A DNA stretch of 64,000 nucleotides from Cynocephalus volans (taxonomy: Eukaryota; Chordata; Mammalia; Dermoptera; Cynocephalidae), in contig NC_084472.1 in the NCBI RefSeq assembly GCF_027409185.1, forward strand, positions 88,614,427 to 88,678,426, in the 5' to 3' direction. The notes under the pieces are model-generated. The model was not told where the DNA came from, searched no databases, and was given only the letters and a program-made list of their open reading frames with translations. The translations under genes and the position numbers were made by a program. Positions 23,394 to 35,080 of this stretch are shown piece after piece (within the stretch, counting starts at the first letter, position 1; the number at the start of each line of letters is the position of its first letter).

Positions 23394-23860
23394 GTATTAG
23401 TGTCCTACTGTGTCAGCAAACTACCATAAACTTAGTGGCTTAAAACAACTCTAATTATTTTATAATTCTGGCAGTCAGAAGTTTGAAATCAGTTTCACTA
23501 GGTTGAAATGAAGGTGCCAGATAGACTCTGGGGAAGCATCTGTTCTCTTGCCTTTTCCAGCCTCTAAGGCCACCTGCATTCCTTGGCTTGTAGCCCCTTC
23601 CTCCATCTTCAAGCCAGCAGCATAGCATCTTCTCTCCTCTCTGACCTCTGCTTCCATCCATCCATCTCCTCTCTGACTCTGATCCTTATGTTTGCCTTTT
23701 CTAAGGATCCTTGAGACTACATAGGGCCCATGTGGATAATCCAAGATAATCTTTCCATCTCAAACTCCTTAATCACATCTGCAAAGTTCCTCTTATGTCG
23801 TAAGGTAACTAACATATTTACCAGTTCTAGGCATTAGGACATATATTCTGCCTCCACGGT
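23394..23860 (-). repeat. MaLR-like LTR
   Basis: Starts TGTATTAGTGTCCTACTGTG, with 'AAACTTAGTGGCTTAAAACA' and CT-rich middle parts. Confidence 0.6.
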
Positions 23861-23882
23861 CTTCTAATGGAAGAAAAACTTT

Positions 23883-23930
23883 CTATCTATCCATCTATCT
23901 GTCTATCTATTTATCTATTTTTCTATCTGT
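23883..23930. repeat. (TCTA)n microsatellite
   Basis: Interrupted CTAT/TCTA tetranucleotide run. Confidence 0.85.
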
Positions 23931-24379
23931 GTATCATTATGGACTCATGGATTCCCATTTGATTCAATGGATTATTATCTGTTACTGGCCACTGAGAGCC
24001 CCTTCAAATTGGTTTGTGTCCTTCTAACATGTTCCTGTTATTCTTTGAACTCTTTCTTATTTTCTGATGCAACAAGATGTTCCAGACTCATCCTATACAT
24101 TCTCTGCCCCCAGCCCTGGAATCAGCTATTATTCTAAGAAACCCTGATACCCAAACCAATATTTGGGTACTAAGTGTGTTCACTGGTGTTAGGGTTTTGC
24201 TGCTTCCAGAACCTCTCAGACAATAGTCTTGGAATGAAAAAAGTAAATATACAAGTACATACACACTTGCACACACTCACACCATTTACATTTGCATTCA
24301 CATCTATATATTATATATAATATAGATATGTAATACATATTACATATAATACAAACATGTTATATCTATATCTATATAT

Positions 24380-25170
24380 TTAAAACCATGTACTCCACCA
24401 GTACCTTTAATTCCAATCCAACACAATAAGATTCAGATGAGTTTCCTCATCTTTCACATTTGTAACTCTTTTCCAACAGTGAAAAACCTGACACCTACCA
24501 TTTTCAATATACTTAACTATTGAACCAATCCTCCTTGTATGTGTTCAGTCTCCCAGCAGTGCCACAGATCTTTCACACAGACACCCTCCTCACCCCACTT
24601 GGCCTCCAGTGACCTGTGCCAGGCCACATGGACCCTTCACCATGCTGCCACCCCTCCATGTGGATGCCCTCTTCCCCTGTCAGGCTCTGACAACCCATGC
24701 TGAGCATGTTGAGCCCTGCAGACGTCCTCCTCAACCTACTTGGGTCTGACATCAACCTGGGGTGGCTGCTACTTCTCTCTCCCTCCCCATCTTCCTACTT
24801 ACCTCCACTGGACTCCAGCAACCCACGTAGGGCCACCACTCTTCCCACTGCAGCTCGGACACCATCCGTAGCACACTAGTCTCTGCCACCGCAATTCGTA
24901 TAACTGCTGTTGCTGCCCCCATGCATTCTCCCTCCACACCTCACCTGGCACCAGCACTCTACACTGCACAGCCCACCTAGGGGTGTGCTGTAGTGGCTCC
25001 CTTTAGCCAAATGTGCACATCTCTCAAATCTGCATTTGGAGCCCATTGGTAGCTTGAAATTAGCCATGGTGGAAATATTTACACTGCAGCAAATGGCAAT
25101 CATTACAAATCAGGTTCTCCCCACTCCAGCTTGTTTTCAAACATTTATCCACACACCACTGACAACACCC
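24380..25170. other. C-rich unclassified stretch
   Basis: Pyrimidine-rich with many CCTCC/CCACC runs and several short open frames on both strands. No domain is recognisable. Possibly part of an LTR or old L1, not resolved. Confidence 0.3.
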
Positions 25171-25227
25171 CACTCAGATGTCAGATGTCTACCTTACTAA
25201 ACCCTTACTAATGGCTTTGGGATTTGT

Positions 25228-25320
25228 AAAGGTAGGAAGGAGGGAAGGTAAAGGGGGGCGAGGGAGGGAAGGAGGAAGGAAGGAAGGAGGGAAGGAGGAA
25301 GGAAGGAAGGAAGGAAGGAT
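25228..25320 (+). repeat. (GGAA)n microsatellite
   Basis: Purine-only AAGG/GGAA repeat of about 90 bp. GGAA repeats can act as ETS-factor sites, but nothing here shows such a use. Confidence 0.85.
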
Positions 25321-25778
25321 TTCATCATTGTTTTGGTTTGTTTTTTCAAATAATTTTGTATTTGAAAAAAATACAGTGACTGTTACCATGTTCTTTTTCT
25401 CTTGAATAATAGGACTTATTTATAACTAAAAAATCATTCAAATTTCATATCACCTCAAATTAAATTAAGATACTTACTTCTGGGTAGAAAAGAAATAATT
25501 AAGGATGGCTTAATTCCTTTATTTTACAGTCCGCAGAGATCAACACTTTAATCTTTATATTGAGTGGAAAATAAGAGAGAATGTGTTTAGCTGAACAATA
25601 GAAAGTCAGATTAGACTTTCAAACAGAATTACATTAAATATATTTTGACACTGGAACAAGTGACCACATGTAGTTAAGAAATTTCCTTGACTCATGACTT
25701 TTACAGACTAAATATAGCAAAACAAACATTTCTTGCTCAAATGATTTTCTGTAAAGTTCTTAACTTTAGAATATAACT

Positions 25779-26063
25779 ATTAGTCAGGGTTCTCCAGAGA
25801 AACAGAACCAATAGGTAAATAAATATATATGTGGAGAGAGAGAGAGGGAGAAAGAGAAGTATTTCAAGGAATTGCTCTCGTGAATGTGGAGGCTGACAAA
25901 TCTGAAATCTGTAGGCAGGCCTGTGGGCTGGATATTCAAGTAAAAGTGATGTTGCTGCCTCCAGTCCAAAATCTACAGAGCCAGTCAAGCAGTCTGGGAA
26001 CTCAGGCAGAGTTTCTACATTGCAGTCTTTAGGCAGAATTTCTTTTTCTTCAAGAAATCTCAG
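25779..26063 (-). repeat. ERVL/MaLR-type LTR, one half (split by the L1)
   Basis: Starts TATTAGTCAGGGTTCTCCAG, a well-known antisense LTR end. Sequence continuity with 28376-28580 shows that the L1 landed inside it. Same family as 4916-5315 and 18153-18520. Confidence 0.7.
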
Positions 26064-27266
26064 GGGGCTTCCAGTCAAGATGGCAGACTAGATAGTCCCC
26101 AGCATCACTCTCTCCCACAAATCAAGTAATTTACAACTATTAAAAAGCAATGACAGCCAAGCTGGGGCCACTAGAGCTCAGGGGAAGAGGAGGAGAGACC
26201 TATGGAGTTCATGAAGATGGGAGAAGACACGATGAGAGAAAGAAAAAACTGTTCTGACCATTTTGAATCCCGGCCACTTCCAGGCTGGAGCTGCTGAACG
26301 CATGGAGCAGGAGCTGGCAAAAGTTGCAGCTGTGCCCTTTGGGTAAAGTTGCTTGGAGGCAGCAGGGGAGAAGAGGGCCTTGGCGGCACCCAGGCCATCA
26401 AGACCACTAATAGTGTTCCCATAGACCCACATAGGACTGAGGAGCCACAACAAATGAAAAAAAGGAGCCACTCAGAGGCCAGTGAGTCATTGGAAGGGAC
26501 CAGTGCATGGCCCGTCCCATGGGAAGTGTTCGCTGCATGGCTGGTGGGGGAGATGGGCCCACTAGGAGAACACTGGGGCACAGCAAGGACAGCTGATCTG
26601 CACCCCAATCAGCACAGGACCACTCAGAGGAGACTGGTCAGGAATATAGAATTGCATGGGGTGCACTTTGCTGAAAAGACTCAGGCCCGGATCACAGTTT
26701 CTACACAACCCAGGGGCAGCAGATTTCACTAAACCCAGAAGTACCTATAAAGTCAACCATTAAAACTGGTGCTGCACATAAAGCCTTCCCTAGGGAATCA
26801 GCAGCAAAGCAGCAATTTAGCTCAACCACAGAGCTCAACTACTGGTCCCCACAGAAAGTTCCCCCACTTTAGAAGTAAGCAAAGAAAAACAAATTAGTTC
26901 CAGTGCAGAGTTTAAGTGGTGGGAACAGCAAATAATCCAATACAGAACTGAAAGAAAAAACAGAGTACCCATTGGGGTCTGCCTGGGGTCCTGAGGCTTG
27001 CAGCTGGGGACTGGACACTCTGTCCACAACCAGGCACACTGCCAGTGCCATGGGGCCCACCCAGAGTCCCGAGGCATGGAGACAGGAGCCACCAGCAACT
27101 AGGTAAGGAGCATGCCAAAAACATCACCTCTGTGTGGGTGGCCCACCACCACAGCCACCACAATAACCACAGCTGCCACAAAAACAGCTAGACACCACAA
27201 CCACCATGCAGATGGTCTGCCAGCTACTGGAGTGCATTGACACAAGGGGAGTCACCAGCAGAGACC

Positions 27267-27784
27267 TGTTGGGCCTTAAAAACTAATGCCACCTTAAGTG
27301 ACATTACAAGCGGCGCCATTATGGGCCCACAAGGGCATATTAATGTGGCAGCCTAAGACAGCGCCAGGAGGAAGTAGGGTGGGAGTGTCTGCGGGAACCT
27401 TGCCTTAGCCTTTATTGGCCAAATACGTGCTTCCGCGCTCGTGAACACTGCCTGATTGCAATAGCTAGGCATTGAGACAGGATGTGTATGCCCCTGACCT
27501 TTAAGCTGATAGGATTATGTTAAAACCTCCCCTCCCCATCTGCCTATAAAAGCAAGTGCTTGTGTGATAATAAACGGAACTGCTCAACAGAACCCCCGCC
27601 GCGTCTGAGTGTCCTTTAACCGGGCTGGTTGGGGCCCACGGCTGTGCTCACCTCTCTTCACGGCTCTCTTCCCCCATCTCCTTCCAACGGGGGACAGGAG
27701 GGAAAGAGGAATCTGGGCCATTCGCTCGCCCACCAAAAGGAACGAGGCTAGGGCTGTTCGGGTCGGCTGGCTGCGAACCCAACA
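27267..27784 (+). mobile_element. Solo LTR of a class II (betaretrovirus-like) ERV
   Basis: 518 bp with terminal inverted repeats TGTTGGG...CCCAACA and a 6-bp target duplication GAGACC at 27261-27266 and 27785-27790. Six-base duplications are typical of class II ERVs. TATAAAA is at 27545-27551 and AATAAA at 27569-27574. Only 24 bp separate them, so R must be very short, as in MPMV-like betaretroviruses. No internal retroviral sequence remains: it arose by LTR-LTR recombination. Confidence 0.88.
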
Positions 27785-27833
27785 GAGACCAAGGAAAAGT
27801 AGAGGATGTCTCTCTCCAAAAAGCCCATTCCAG

Positions 27834-28016
27834 CCGGTCCGTGGTGCACTCGGGAGAGTGCGGTGCTTGGGAGCGCAGCAGCACTCCCGCCGCGGGTTTG
27901 GATCCTATATAGGGATGGCCAGTGCGCTCACTGGCTGGGCGCAGTGTGGGCGACACCAAGCCAAGGGTTGCGATCCCCTTACCGGTCACGAAAAAGACAA
28001 CCAAACCAAACCAAAC
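27834..28016 (+). mobile_element. CYN-type dimeric tRNA-Ile SINE
   Basis: Two tRNA-like halves with A- and B-box-like sequence, joined at TATATAGGGATGGCC and ending in an A/C-rich tail. The 16-bp target duplication AAAAAGCCCATTCCAG is at 27818-27833 and 28017-28032. Inserted in the deleted L1. Confidence 0.85.
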
Positions 28017-28375
28017 AAAAAGCCCATTCCAGAGAGACAGAAGCAGCATCACTCTACGATAATATTGGGGGGACCTGAACACACCTCTCAGCATTGGACA
28101 GATCATCTAGGCAATAAATCAACAGAAGAAACATTACTCTTTCAGAAGGAGAGAAAAAATCTAGGGTTATCAGAGGTGGGAGAGGGGAGGGAGTGGGGGA
28201 TGGGAAGAGATTGGACAAAGGGCATAAAGAATAGGTATGATTTGTTGAAATACGTATGCAAGTAATATTGATTTGATCAACATATGTCAATGTTAAACCC
28301 CAAAAATATGTATAATCAATTATGATTCAATAAAAATAAAAAAAATAAAAAATAAAATAAAGAAAGAAATCTCAG

Positions 28376-28580
28376 TCTTTACTCTTAAAGCATTCAATTG
28401 GTTGGATGAGGCCCACTCCCATTATGGAGGGTAATCCACTTTACTTAGTCAATTGATTTGAATGTTAATCACATCTTAAAAACACCTTCACAACATCTAG
28501 GTTAATGTTTGACCAAACAACTGGGCACCACAGCCATGTTGACAACCTCGCCATGTTGACACATAAAATGAACCATCACA
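28376..28580 (-). repeat. ERVL/MaLR-type LTR, other half
   Basis: Resumes the LTR after the L1: 'GGATGAGGCCCACTCCCA', then 'CTGGGCACC', ending near 'AAATGAACCATCACA'. Confidence 0.7.
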
Positions 28581-29837
28581 ATAACCATTTCTGTTTTCAA
28601 AGGAACACTGTTTCCTTTGGCAATCATTTCCAAAAATTTGACTTAATTTTTTCTAAGCACTGGTTAACTAACATCTAATTAACTATTAGCTCATAGTAAA
28701 GGTTTGCACACAAAGCTTAGAAAATTAATTTTCTTGCCTTAGAGAACATAGTTACTGCATTATTTTGGATCAGTGTTAATTTCTACATTCTTTTCTCTGT
28801 GATCATATATCGGATTTTCATGATGATTTCCCTTGATGTCAGTTATTTGGGAAAAATAGAGATTGTTTTTATTAAAAATGGGTCATTAAAAGGGTGTAGG
28901 CAAACAACAGTGAGTCTTTTGGTACATGCTGGACCTTAGGAGCAGAGGAGCAGCAGACACTGTCCCCATCTCTCAGCACTCTGGAGGGACATGTGCGTGG
29001 GGCAAGTTGGACTCATAGGGCTTTGGACTCCAAGGGAAGAACTCAAGTCCCCACCCCCACTCAGTTGCTTTCCCTTTTTATAGAGCAGGCATGAGACTGG
29101 CCTTGCCAGAGGGGACAAACTGTCTGCTTGGCATCAGGCAGGCTGAGGTTAGGTGACAGCTGTTCAGGGAGTTTGCTGTTGTGAGGGCCTGTTGCCAGCA
29201 CCTGTTGACCTTGTGGGAAGCTGGGCACGGACACAGCCCCTCCTGCTGGGGACAGGGAGAGGGCTCTGGTCCCATTTAGATTGTTGCCAGGCAACGTATG
29301 TCTCCAGGGTCAGACAATCCTGTTTGTCTTTCCACAAATTATACAGACAATTGATAAATAAAGCATATCTTAAGAAAAATTTAGATTGCTGAGAGAACAT
29401 TTATTTGCACAAGTCGTATTTGGACTTGGGTCTTTTTTGTTTGTTTTGTTTTTGCTTTGTTTTTTTTTTTTTTTTGCCTCCCCATCTTGTTCGTCATTGC
29501 CCTCAGAAATTACTGATTTGAAACAACTTTTAGATGATCTACATACACGGTCCTTGCAAGAAAGAAAACATAGGGATAAATATCACATAAGCTGATGCTG
29601 TGATGACAATGTCACAAATTAGGAGTAGTCTCCATGGATCATGGCGATTTTACTATCTGCTGTTTAAATAATGTGATAAATACAAACTACTTCAGTGGTT
29701 TGAGTTCAATAACACCACAAAACTCTTTAATTGTTTAATCATTTAGGACTACATTTTATTATTTCACCTCTAATGCATTTTAATCCATCTTCTATTAATG
29801 CCATAGAAAACCTTCCCTCTAGATATGGGTACCTAAT

Positions 29838-30037
29838 AAGGTAGCCATTGGCCACATGTGGCTATATAAATTAAAATGATAATTAACTAGTTTAAATTAA
29901 CAACTAAGTTTCTCAGTCATGCTAGCAACATTTCAAGTGCTTAATAGCCACAAGTGGCAAGTGGCTGCCTTATTGGGTAACATAGCTATAGGATACTTCC
30001 ATTGTCACAGAAAGTCATATTGGACAGTGCTGCTGAC
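29838..30037. repeat. hAT-Charlie nonautonomous element
   Basis: 'GGTAGCCATTGGCCACATGT' near one end and 'CATATTGGACAGTGCTGCT' at the other, with palindromic interior 'AGCCACAAGTGGC'. Confidence 0.7.
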
Positions 30038-30039
30038 CC

Positions 30040-30880
30040 CTGGCAGGAAATAAAGTTTTGAATTGTCTGATGTCCAAGTCTCATCAAAAACCTGTTTAGG
30101 AGAAGCAATATTTACAGAAGATTGATGGAAGGTTACCCATTCCCATTTCTTTGAGTTTTAGCCTTGAATCAAGCAAGACCATCATCAGCGTTTCTGGATC
30201 ACAGAACCTTGGCTCTTTACAGCACTACTTGCATTGAGCCATATTTTAGGATTTTGTCTAAGAACTCATTAAGAAATAACCTTGTGAATATTGCTGTGCC
30301 AGAAAGTAAAGAATTACTCAGTTTTGATGGGGACCTGTCAAAGGATATAGCTGCTAGTTTGATGGGGCATTTGTTGGCCAAATCTGAGAGAAATTGAGCA
30401 GCAAAATAAATAATGATAAATGGATTATAGAATTAATCTAGAAGGGAAATGAGTCCATACCGAGGTAAGTAAGTGCATAGAGGAGAATGGAAAGCTTTTC
30501 CTACCCCCAGAATGCCAAATGAATGGAGAAGGCATGATGGAATTAGAACATCACCACCTGGCCACCACTAGAGTCCCAATTGTTTGAAGCAAGGATCAGC
30601 AATAGAAACTAGTGGGTTGGATGAGAAACAAGATATGTACATAATATCAAAGTATATCTTAAAAAATATTTGTTAATTTTAAAGGTAAAAAATAGCAACT
30701 TTACAGTGGAGAAACCTAGCAGACCCTGCCTTATCCAAGTGTTCAATGTTAACATCACCAGTCCTGGGAAGAGTAAATGTCACGTGCCTCCTGATGGGAT
30801 ACAGTGAGGACATAATACTGCTTCTAACACATTCCTGTTGAAAATACGTGACCTGAGTCTACTCATGAGGAAACACTGGA
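30040..30880. other. Unassigned intergenic stretch
   Basis: Unique-looking sequence. A 77-codon open frame at 30164-30397 has no recognisable domain; I do not call it a gene. Confidence 0.35.
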
Positions 30881-30884
30881 CAAG

Positions 30885-31475
30885 CTGGGATTGAGGGACA
30901 TTCTACAAAATACTATTCAAAATGTCAAGGTCTAGCAAGACAAAGACAGACTAAGAAAGTGTTCCAGATTAAAGACCAAAGAGACATGATAAAAAAAGGG
31001 CAAGTTGGATCCTAGATAAAATCCTTGAGAAGGAAAAAAAAAAGTCTTTTCTTTTACATAAAGGGCATTTGAGAACAATGCCTGAAAAGTTCTGGCATTT
31101 AAAAATCTGAAAAGTTCTGCACATTAGGAAATAGTACTGAATCAATGTTAATTTCCTGATTTTGATCATTGTACTGTGGTTATATAAGGACATCCTTGTT
31201 TTTAGGAAATATTACACTGAAGTATTAAGGAGAAAAGGGGCATAATGTCTCCAAGTATTTCTCAAATTGTTCCAAAATATGTATATATGTTTGATGGAGA
31301 GAGAGAGAGACAGAAACAGGCCAGAGAGCCAGAGAGGGAGAATGATAAAGCAAGTACAGTAAAATACAACAAATGTAACATTAGGGGAATCAGGAAAAGA
31401 CCATAAGGGACTTCTTTGTACTATTTTTTCAACTTTTTATAGGTCTGAAATGACTTGAAAATGTAAATTAATAAG
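30885..31475 (+). repeat. L1M-type 3' end
   Basis: 'AGTACTGAATCAATGTTAAT', 'CATTGTACTGTGGTTATATA', a GA-rich tract near 31295-31310 and 'TTCAACTTTTTATAGGTCTG' follow the order of an old L1 3' untranslated region. Confidence 0.65.
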
Positions 31476-31909
31476 TGAAGCAACCTTGGAAATTCATTAC
31501 TATACTTGTCATGGGGGATTTAAATCTCTTTGTGTTCCCATTGTCAAACTTAATATGAGCAAATTCTTATAGTTAAAAGCTATAAAGCTTTGATTTTTCT
31601 CACAGACTGTATTGTTTCTCTTTTTAACCTATTAAAGGTATGTAACTGTGTCCTTTTTTACTTTGATCTCCAGAAAGCTCAGAGCTAAATTTCTAGCTAA
31701 CTATAGTATTACTATATAGTATCCTATAGAAAAGTCTCTATGTTTTATGAATCCCCATTAGTTCTATGCTTCCTATACTTCCCTAGTCCTGGTACCTTCT
31801 TTTGTTTGTACATATTTCATCTGCCACAGTCCTTTGTGGATCCAAGGCAAGGCATCCATGACCATGTCTCTGTATTTGGTATCTCTATGTTCCAGACCCT
31901 GTTCTCTGT

Positions 31910-32100
31910 ACTTTTCACCCTTTATCTTATTTGATGTACACAAAGCCCCCACCAGATGGTGACTCAGGCTACTCTCCCCATTTTACAGATGGAGAAACTG
32001 AGGCACAGAGATGGCAAGGAGCACACAAGCTCACCGGTTTAGAAATTGAGAGCCAGGAGTTGAACGGAGGCAGTCAGAGCTGCGGACAGAGATGACCTGT
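31910..32100 (-). repeat. MIR SINE
   Basis: 'CCCCATTTTACAGATGGAGA' and 'CTGAGGCACAGAGA', the classic antisense MIR core. Confidence 0.85.
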
Positions 32101-32109
32101 ACTGCCCCT

Positions 32110-33470
32110 CGAGAGGTGAGACTCAGAGAGGGGGAGGGAGCTCATTTCGTTTTGTGCAGAGATCTCAGCACAGAGTTAACTCTCAGGCAAAGAGTCAATA
32201 AACACGGGTCCACATTATATTGTTATAAATTTTAGGTTAGCATATGGAAAAATATAATAAGAAAGGAAGAATTTTAGCCAGATAAAGAGTATTTGTTTTG
32301 AAATTGTGACATGAATAGTTCAAAACCCGTTACATTCATTGATGATGCTCTCATGTATGATGTCACAGAAGAACCACATCAGGGAAGAGAGGACCTCCAG
32401 GCTAGGAAAAATTGTTAGGGAGTCACGGATATGGCAACAGATGTTAAAGGGGTAGGATAGTTGGTTATTTCCACCCTCCACCCTTCCCATTATTGTTTGG
32501 GAAAAAAGGACTGATATATATGTATATGCACACGTGCTCCTATATGTATGTATAAACTGCAGACTCAAAACTCTCTGTAAGGAGAGAGACTGAGTAGGCA
32601 AGTGTGGACTTTGGGCCAACCATTAGTACCTACCAATGGCAATCAAAAAGCAGCTGTACTTTCTACCTGATCTGGACGTGTCACCCACCCATAGGGGCCT
32701 GCAAAGGAGGCTGCCTTCCTGGAGCAGAGCTGGCTGATCCAGAAGCTGGCTAAGGGCACATGGTTCTCTCTTCCTGGAATGTGCTTTCCCCACCGCCTGG
32801 CTACTGCCAAATAAAAGTGGGTTCTTCCTGCCAATCTAGCTCATAAAACCCTGTGTTTTTCTTCATAAAGTTTACCATGCGTTGTAATTTTAAGCAACTC
32901 TGCTTCTTAGATTTGAACATAAAAAAAGCTTACATTAATACAAACAAAGCTATAATTAGAAGCAAAGAAATTAACATCACAAAGCTAAGCACAGTCACAT
33001 TGCGGGTGACCAACTTGTTGATTACTTTCCCATTTTATCAGTCCTGTGTCCCAGGAAACCCGTCAGTATCTTACCATTATGTGGCTTATCGTTGCTGCAG
33101 GAACACTGCTGGTACATACAGGCACATTAATGCAAATTAGGAAAATGAGACCCCTCATTTTGGCAGACCAATTAAGAAAAAGTTTTCCTCTTGACACATG
33201 GAGACCATCTCAAGTCTGGTGCACAGCTCAATGATTTATGTATGCCACGATTTTATCCCCCCTTGAGGCCCTTGTGCAAGGTACACACACACAATAGCCC
33301 TGCTTTGCTGGGATCACCAACTCATGGCTCAGGGGCCTAATCTCGTCCATGGCCATATTTGGTTAGGCCTGTTTTTAAAACAGTTTAAGTACTAATGTGT
33401 AAAATTCAGTAGAGTATACTTAAAAATACAGATTTTTGGCTTCTCTTTAAAGATCTACTCCACCTTCCTT
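32110..33470. other. Unassigned intergenic stretch with a small L2-like piece
   Basis: 32755-32820 includes 'CCTGGAATGTGCTTTCCCCA', an L2-like motif. Otherwise no gene or clear repeat. Confidence 0.35.
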
Positions 33471-33477
33471 CTTCCAG

Positions 33478-33925
33478 CTGTATTTGTCAGTTTCTGTGGC
33501 GTATAACAGAATACCTGAAACTGAGTAATTTATAAGAACAAATATTTATTTTTTATAGTATTGAAGGCTGGGAAGTCCAAAGTCCAGGGCACGCATCTGG
33601 TGAGGGCCTTCTTTGGTGGTGACTCTCCACAGAGACACAGAGTTGTCACATGGCGAGAATGGGCTGAGCAAGGGAGAGCTAAACTTCTCATTGGATCCTT
33701 ATAAAGCCATCATAACCATGCCCACGACCACCATTAAACAATCAACCCATTATCCCATGAATGGATCAATCCATTCACTAGGACATGGTCCTCAGATTCA
33801 ATCACCTCTTAAAGGCCCCTCCTTTCAACATAATTGAATTTCCCACTCCCTTATCACTTTTACATTGAGGGTCGTTTCCAACTCATGAACTTCTGGGGGA
33901 CATTCAACCCACATGGCAATAACAG
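33478..33925 (-). repeat. MST/MLT1-like MaLR LTR
   Basis: 'GTATTTGTCAGTTTCTGTGG', 'AATCAACCCATTATCCCATG', 'TCACCTCTTAAAGGCCCC', ending 'CATTCAACCCACATGGCA'. Confidence 0.75.
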
Positions 33926-34024
33926 GCCAAAGTCAAATAGCAGCTGCTAACCTTGAACTCCACACATCACATACTCCCCACCACCCCCAATTGTTGCTGA
34001 CTTGGAAGGTGAGTAGAAAGCTGT

Positions 34025-34410
34025 CTGTATTAGTCTGTTTCTGTTGCTTATAACAAAATAGCTGGAACTGGGTACTTTGTAAGAAAATGGAATTTATTGC
34101 TTACAGTTCTCCAAGGCTGAGAAATCCAGAGTCTAGGGAACACATGTGGTGAGTCTTCTTTGGTGGTGGCTTTACAGCAACGCAGGGGTCTCATATGGCA
34201 GAAGATGGCCGAGCAGGGAGAGAGGTAGCTCCTCATGAGCTCCCCTTTTAAAGCCCTTAGAACCACGCCCGTGACCACCATCAAACCACCAACTTAATCA
34301 CTTCTTCAAGGCCCCACCATAATAGGATCTCGCACCCTCTAAACAGTCACAGTGGGGAGCCAGCCTCCAACACATTAAACTTTGGGGGGACATGATTCAA
34401 TCCCCTACAC
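34025..34410 (-). repeat. MST-like MaLR LTR
   Basis: Starts TGTATTAGTCTGTTTCTGTT and is very similar to 2868-3226. It lies 100 bp from a second, more diverged MaLR LTR (33478-33925) in the same orientation. Confidence 0.75.
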
Positions 34411-34738
34411 TGTCATTCCTTAGTGTTGCATGTTATTGTTTTTCCTAAACCCAATGTGCTTTATTCACTTTTGCCTCTTCTTTGATCACAAGGTAACAGC
34501 AGCAGGTTCAAACCTTACAGCCTCCTGGCTTCAAGCCAAAAAGTAAGAGTCTTTCTCAGGGTCCTGCCAAATTTCACTGCACGCGACTGGCTCGAAGTAA
34601 GGCCCAACCAGCCCCTAGCACAGCACAGGAATGTCACGTTTCTGCCCTTCCATTTGTTTGCAGTCTCACGCTTTTCTATGTCCTCAGGATTACAGTGGCT
34701 TGGAGGAAGGATAGTGCATTTACTGTGTTTGTGTTTAG

Positions 34739-35080
34739 ATGGCAGGGAGAGTAAGGCCCCCCCAGGAGGGCCTTGTTCTGGAGCCATATTTTGAGGAAGG
34801 GGAAGTTACACAGGAGCTAGATGAGTATTTTCCATTGAGGGAGTGGAACGCGGATGAACAAACTGTGACTGTGAGGAAGGAGAAGCAGCTGCTTTGGTAC
34901 TCCTTACGACGTTTGCAGCTACGTCTTTCTCCCCTTTCTACATAGGCCAATGCTCTTCGGGACGCCCATCTTCTACAAGCTGTCAGCCAGAAACGTCTGC
35001 TGAAATAAAGGCCATCTGTTCTGACTGCTGAATGCCAAGTCGTAGGGATCTCCCAAAGAAAACAAAACAAAAAATGAACT
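34739..35080 (+). pseudogene. Unidentified decayed reading frame
   Basis: An ATG-started frame of 68 codons at 34739-34945 begins MAGRVRPPQEGLVLEPYFEE and has normal protein-like composition: acidic, then KEKQLLWYSLRRLQLR. A TAG stop (CAG would be one base away) is followed in the same frame by ANALRDAHLLQAVSQKRLLK, which looks like a continuing helix or coiled coil. A second stop follows, and a shifted frame may go on to about 35080. I do not recognise the protein. It could be a decayed retrocopy, an old gene remnant, or chance. Confidence 0.35.

Larger units (their letters stand above)
26064..28363 (+). mobile_element. Internally deleted L1 carrying two nested insertions
   Basis: The 12-bp direct repeat AAGAAATCTCAG flanks the unit at 26052-26063 and 28364-28375, and an A-rich tail precedes the second copy. 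The first 1.2 kb looks like an L1 5' untranslated region (TCAAGATGGCAGACTAG near the start). After the nested solo LTR and SINE, a short stretch (about 28033-28145) matches the endonuclease part of L1 ORF2. It then jumps to 3'-end sequence and the tail. ORF1 and most of ORF2 are missing. Own sequence is about 1.57 kb. Confidence 0.8.

Noticed and set aside
25189-25405. Open frames rich in Gly/Lys/Glu or Ser/Pro/Leu
   Set aside because: They are translations of the GGAA microsatellite on the two strands.
27609-28265. A 218-codon open frame
   Set aside because: It runs through the end of the solo LTR, the CYN SINE and the L1 piece, so it is a chance fusion of repeats.
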